In this document: positions 8,733 to 8,991 of the stretch, piece after piece | How the letters are laid out: every line of letters begins with the position of its first letter | How positions within the stretch are numbered: the stretch's first letter is position 1 | NCBI GenBank assembly: GCA_013138755.1 | Contig: WTCC01000210.1 | Location: 1 to 8,991, forward strand | Direction: 5' to 3' | From: Gammaproteobacteria bacterium | Lineage (GTDB): Bacteria > Pseudomonadota > Gammaproteobacteria > SZUA-229 | DNA: 8,991 nucleotides | The notes under the pieces: generated by a model | What the model was told of the DNA's origin: nothing | Databases searched by the model: none | The model's input: only the letters and a program-made list of their open reading frames with translations | Program-made: the position numbers and the translations under genes

Positions 8733-8991
8733 TTACTCAGATTTAATATCTGTATCCAGCTCGTAATCGGCAACATTTTGTATGGCAGTCAGGAGCAAGG
8801 ATGTTTCTTTCTTGAGATCAAAACTTATTTTTTTATCGATTAAGTTTTCCAGATGGCTGCATGCCAGTTTTAACTCTGTCGTGCCGCAGCAGCGACTGGC
8901 ACCGTGTAGTTTATGCACATGACCGCGTAATTTTTTCAGGTCATTATCATCAGCTGCAGCAGAAATTTCTGTGTTATAGTTTTCCAGCTCG
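8733..8991 (-). CDS. barA: C-terminal HPt domain of a hybrid sensor histidine kinase, probably BarA/GacS (N-terminus beyond window)
   Basis: The reverse strand is open from the right edge (8991) to a TAA at 8735-8733, so only about 85 C-terminal residues are visible. They have the HPt helical-bundle signature: LKKLRGHVHKLHGASRCCG, where the first His of HKLHG (codon 8915-8913) is the expected phosphotransfer histidine. This is followed by TTELKLACSHLENLI, the next helix. The HKLHGAS-CG form is typical of the HPt domain ending BarA/GacS tripartite kinases, which pass phosphate to a UvrY/GacA response regulator controlling CsrA-binding small RNAs. The BarA assignment is inferred from this motif alone; another hybrid kinase or a stand-alone HPt protein is possible. 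A GTG at 8918 could open a 61-residue ORF, but it falls inside the conserved helix next to the active His and is not a credible start. The gene converges on pdxJ, with 12 nt between the stops and no clear bidirectional terminator. Confidence 0.7.
   Translation of the reverse strand, partial: ELENYNTEISAAADDNDLKKLRGHVHKLHGASRCCGTTELKLACSHLENLIDKKISFDLKKETSLLLTAIQNVADYELDTDIKSE

Noticed and set aside
8738..8752. CAGAT/ATCTG inverted repeat between pdxJ and the HPt gene as a bidirectional terminator
   Set aside because: The stem is 5 bp, lies inside the last codons of the HPt gene and has no T-tract on either side.
8733..8918. Stand-alone 61-residue protein starting at GTG 8918
   Set aside because: The reading frame stays open upstream to the window edge and the upstream residues continue the HPt helix, so this GTG is internal to a larger gene.

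Overview
This is an ordinary chromosomal housekeeping region of a gammaproteobacterium, moderately AT-rich by eye. ZipA is essentially restricted to Gammaproteobacteria. The condensin here is a true SMC rather than MukB, which argues against Enterobacterales, Vibrionales and Pasteurellales. DXP-dependent B6 synthesis (pdxJ) and a BarA/GacS-like HPt domain also fit a free-living gammaproteobacterium. Genus cannot be settled from this window.

Layout. Positions 1-1280 hold two minus-strand genes read towards the left edge: queF, then 18 nt later an FGGY-family sugar kinase of the D-ribulokinase type, cut by the window edge. A 266-bp AT-rich divergent region (1281-1546) separates queF from the plus-strand series smc, zipA, ligA, pdxJ (1547-8720). 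Gaps in that series are 3, 55 and 72 nt, and I see no convincing intrinsic terminator, so co-transcription is possible. At the right edge, 12 nt past the pdxJ stop, a convergent minus-strand gene enters the window. Only its C-terminal HPt domain is visible, and it resembles the end of a BarA/GacS hybrid sensor kinase.

Function. The plus-strand series joins chromosome organisation (SMC), Z-ring anchoring (ZipA), nick sealing in replication (LigA) and vitamin B6 synthesis (PdxJ). The smc-zipA-ligA order is known from other gammaproteobacteria such as Pseudomonas. The minus-strand pair combines the QueF step of queuosine synthesis with pentulose phosphorylation; no biochemical link between the two is evident.

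I found no mobile element, CRISPR array, tRNA, rRNA, phage gene or clear novel system. The points most worth a second look are the short acidic, P/Q-poor ZipA linker, the queF/sugar-kinase pairing, the absence of acpS directly after pdxJ, and small inverted repeats between genes.
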